Shown one piece after another: positions 61,025-64,000 of a stretch of 64,000 nucleotides of DNA; the first letter of the stretch is position 1; the number at the start of each line of letters is the position of its first letter. The notes under the pieces are model-generated. The model had not been told where the DNA came from. It was given only the letters and a program-made list of their open reading frames with translations, and did no database searches. The translations under genes and the position numbers were made by a program. The stretch is from Calvatia gigantea (Eukaryota; Basidiomycota; Agaricomycetes; Agaricales; Lycoperdaceae): contig JACAAK010000004.1 of the NCBI GenBank assembly GCA_025093985.1, forward strand, positions 1,736,001-1,800,000. The letters run 5' to 3'.

Positions 61025-62981
61025 AGTCTGGTTGGTTTCTTGTGACTGAAACACATTTTAGTAGGGATTCATTTTACAGTCATCAATTACATAATGATAC
61101 AACAAAAAATATTTTGAGAAATGCACAAGCTACAAAGAACTCTACAAAAAGTTATTGTGGTACATGCAATCACACATGTCCTAGTAAAGTTCCTTCCAAG
61201 TTTTAAGTGAAAATGACCTGTATTTCAAGTGAAAATTGACAAACTGTGATGAAGTGCCATTTTAGCTATTTATCACTGAACAATACAGAGGCCAGAATTA
61301 ATGCTGTGCCAGTCTAGATGTTATGTGCATTACCTTACTTTGCAACTGGGCCTGGATCATCTCCACTCAGGGAGAGGTTCAACACTATAGCCCAGAAGTA
61401 TACAACAAGTCTCAATGACTTCTGTGCAGACTTTGGATCGCTCCCTTGAGTAGAAGCTCACACTTGTCTGAGAAGTCTGAGTTAAGTGTTACTGCAGTCC
61501 CCAAGGTTGTTAACCTTGTAGCAGATGAGTGAAGATAAGGAAACTTGTTACTAGAATAACCTAAGGTAATACAATGGTACTACTTAGGGTTATATACTAG
61601 CTATGGATAAGAGCTGAGAGAATTATGTAGTAAATGGGTATAAGTCAATGGGAGACTACTACAGGTTAATTGGTAAGTTAAGGAATCATAGGGGCAGGTA
61701 AAATGAATAGAGAAGAGGGGATATGAGTTATAGGAAGATGGAGACAGGTAAATAGAAGTCCGATGATGGGAATATCAGAAGGTGAAACAGGAACATGACT
61801 CAGAATGAGTCATAAGAAGCAGAGGTAGAAGTACATGTGATAAATAAATAAAGAACAGACTGAGGTATATGAAAAGAAGATGATGAAGTCTAAATAGAAG
61901 GTTAATATGTTAATAGGAAGAGTCTGGGAATGTGGTAAGTTCGTAACACTTCCACTCTATACTTGCAACAGCTCAACTCTACCTTTCTATGGTTTGATTG
62001 ATAAGTGTTAAGTAAGCAAGTTTAATATTCTTTTCCATTTCATCAAGATAAAGCTGCATGAAGTTACCACATACTGTGTGTACACTTTATCTCTTTATTC
62101 CAGATGGTTTTACAAGCTCAGCCTAATAGGCAATAATAGCCTGCTTCATTAGGGCATCAGCTGCTCAACTGTGCTCTCTTGCCTTCCTTGACTCAGACTT
62201 TGACTTCCCAGGCATTATTGGGGTCCCATTTAAGGTGTAAGAACAGGTAGAGGGTGATTCCTGAGGGAAGGAGTATGTTCCAATACTTACCAAATTAAAG
62301 GTTCTACATGAGGCTGATGCAAGGCAAATAAGCCTCACTATTCAATATTTTGGGGACAGATGGCACTTTATATCTACATTTGCTATGCTATGAAACTGTA
62401 TTCTATGATTTTGTGCTGTTATATCATGCTAGATTGAAGTATTTATTTGAATATTGTGCTTGAAATTTTTGAAATAGGTAAATTTTGCCAAAGATGACAA
62501 CACAGAGTTGAATTTCTTGTTGGGAAGAGATCATATCCTCACACAACTAATTAAGTGTCATTACCATCATTTAAACACACAATTTACAAAAAAAAACTGG
62601 GTCAATTGGTTGAGAATTCAAGGCAGGAGAACAGTTTTGTCTTGTCATGTGATATTGTATCATTACATGATTGATGACTGTATTAGCTAACATTTAGAAC
62701 ATTTAGAATTGACTTTTCATTGATAAAAATGCTGACTACTCAGCTCTTTTCATAGCTACTTTTATATAAGGAAGCCCAAAATATTGCAGATATTGTCCAT
62801 TTCACCTCAGTGCTAGCATCTGACAAATGCACTTCTGTTTCTATAGTGATTTACTGTAGATCAGCTGTTCCACTAAACATAGATGGCTGACACTCTATGT
62901 ATACCACCAAAGCTTGTCACTTGAGATGGACACTTGCTTTTTGATCATGGTTTGTCCTGACCTAAGAAGCAGATTAGATTA

Positions 62982-63167
62982 TGTTGGAATCTGCAATTCC
63001 CATAGACAATCAGATCAATGTCTGCACACTCCATTGTCCCCTTGTGGGTTCCATTAGATATTAGACATTAGGTGCTAGACATACCTGAATCCTATAAATA
63101 CAGTAGTTCATGTTGATGTATCCCTGCTCTTTTGCCTCCCAATATATTTTATCTAGTTCCTTCAACA
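62982..63167 (+). repeat. Candidate solo LTR, copia type, 186 bp
   Basis: The segment starts TGTTGGAATC and ends CCTTCAACA, the inverted TGTTG/CAACA ends usual in copia LTRs. It holds a TATA-like CCTATAAATACAG about two-thirds in, and is flanked by GATTA and GATTT, a target duplication with one mismatch. No internal retrotransposon sequence follows on either side. Orientation is taken from the TATA motif. Confidence 0.5.
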
Positions 63168-63750
63168 GATTTTAAGTTTCAATGCTGTCAATTGACTCTA
63201 CTTGTCTTTGCATGAAGTCCCAGATGCCCATTCATAGGCAACATTCACTCACACCTTTAAAACAAGAAACAAGACCATTTTCCAACTTGGAGGCTAATCG
63301 GGAGTAACACTGATATATAATGACTTCACTTGTCCACTATCTATCTGGAATGTTGCAACTGTGAGTATACCTGGTGCATGCACATCAAAATTATGTTGCA
63401 GATAATTTTTTGACCTGTGTTACCTATCTTTGTAAAATCCATCAGCAAAAGTGCATATCTAGGATTTTCAATTACAGCAATTATGGCAAAATATTATTGA
63501 ATATGTCTGAGCTGCAACAAAGATAGGTGAGATAGAATGACTCTGAACTCCCCTCTCAAGATATAATTGATGGTCAGAAATATGGTCAAGTTGCAAACAG
63601 GCTACAAGAAATTCGAGAGATTATATTTTGGCTATAACTCTTGCAAGGACTTCATGAGTACCTGGAGTAATTTTAAGCTGATTATATACAGCTTAGAATT
63701 CTTATAAAGGAAAATAAGACCCATAAAATTGTTGTGAGGTATTACCAGAG

Positions 63751-64000
63751 GCGAAATTTATCACAAGTGGAATATGCATATAGGTGCAAGTATAGGTCAT
63801 ATTTTTTCAACTTACAGAAGGGAAATTGCAGTTGGACATTAATAAAGCACGATTTTCCATGCGAAAAACGACAATACTGTGTGAGAAAACCTGATATTTC
63901 AAAATTTTAGCAAGCAAAACAAGAGCTTAAGGCGAAAGGTTCCCTCATTGTCCATTCCCCGCTACTTCCCTGGTCCTCTCGTACAGAGTCTGCATTCCCA
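63751..64000. other. Right edge of the island; CpG returns
   Basis: CpG reappears at normal density from about 63,750, suggesting the boundary of the CpG-poor tract. No gene can be called in the remaining 250 bp. Confidence 0.4.

Larger units (their letters stand above)
60631..63750. other. CpG-depleted, AT-rich, non-coding part of the transposon island
   Basis: About 3.1 kb with only six or so CpG by eye, and no coding frame longer than ~100 codons that looks real. It is most likely old, decayed transposon sequence. A stretch near 62,030-62,110 vaguely recalls a reverse-transcriptase motif but is too degraded to call. Contains the inverted repeat and the candidate solo LTR listed separately. 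Confidence 0.6.

Noticed and set aside
60660..61200. Two plus-strand frames of 75-107 codons right of the Tc1 element.
   Set aside because: They have no domain, cross the inverted repeat and lie in CpG-depleted, stop-rich sequence.
61508..61948. A segment starting TGTTAACC and ending CGTAACA that looks like a ~440-bp solo LTR.
   Set aside because: The flanking 5 bp (AAGGT and CTTCC) do not match, there is no second copy in the window, and short TGT/ACA ends occur by chance in AT-rich DNA.
62030..62110. A faint resemblance to a gypsy reverse-transcriptase motif (IKIKLHE).
   Set aside because: Only a few residues fit and the frame is broken on both sides; not enough to name an element.

Overview
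The window reads as a nuclear segment of a filamentous basidiomycete fungus, probably an agaricomycete. Genes are dense and lie on both strands, and almost all are split by 48-65 bp GT-AG introns. The protein set is typical of fungi: alpha-aminoadipate lysine synthesis, STRIPAK, kinesin-8 and a Pcl-type cyclin. There are no operons, ribosome-binding sites or CRISPR arrays. No tRNA or rRNA gene could be supported.

Bases 1-42,500 are a gene-rich, CpG-rich arm of mostly housekeeping genes. In order they are: ARL1 GTPase (+), CRL4 substrate receptor Cdt2/DTL (-), a possible small gene (-), LYS12 homoisocitrate dehydrogenase (+), an orphan type I membrane protein (-), a GW/WG-repeat protein (+), a small membrane coiled-coil protein (+), a very large GAR/GAS2-domain cytoskeletal protein (+), a C2H2 zinc-finger protein (-), a Cyc2-like mitochondrial flavoprotein (+), URA4 dihydroorotase (-), kinesin-8 (+), a p24/EMP24 cargo receptor (-), RanBP1 (+), mitochondrial ClpX/MCX1 (-), Cactin (+), ubiquitin-activating enzyme E1 UBA1 (+) and a Pcl-like cyclin (-). 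Each is an independent transcription unit. Shared themes are ubiquitin biology (UBA1, Cdt2), secretory traffic (ARL1, p24), microtubules (kinesin-8, GAR protein), Ran transport and mitochondria (MCX1, LYS12, Cyc2-like).

Bases 42,500-51,200 hold a 2-kb gene-poor gap, the STRIPAK scaffold Far11/STRIP (+) and a broken fungal-specific transcription factor.

Bases 51,200-64,000 are a transposon island. A 1.6-kb Tc1/mariner element lies in sequence almost free of CpG. Its transposase gene is cut by a complete 6.8-kb Ty1/copia retrotransposon with two 408-bp LTRs and a 5-bp target duplication (ATACA). Deleting the retroelement plus one target copy restores the transposase frame. The copia element keeps a single gag-pol frame with eight premature stops; seven are TGA where CGA (Arg) is expected. 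All five LTR differences are CpG transitions. A candidate solo LTR and a 23-bp perfect inverted repeat lie further right.

Three genes need a one-base frameshift to read through, and one needs a mutated splice donor. These may be assembly errors or real lesions. I found no clearly new defence or metabolic system. The most unusual signals are the CpG-directed decay of the nested transposons, the GW/WG-repeat protein and a 6-nt microexon in Far11.
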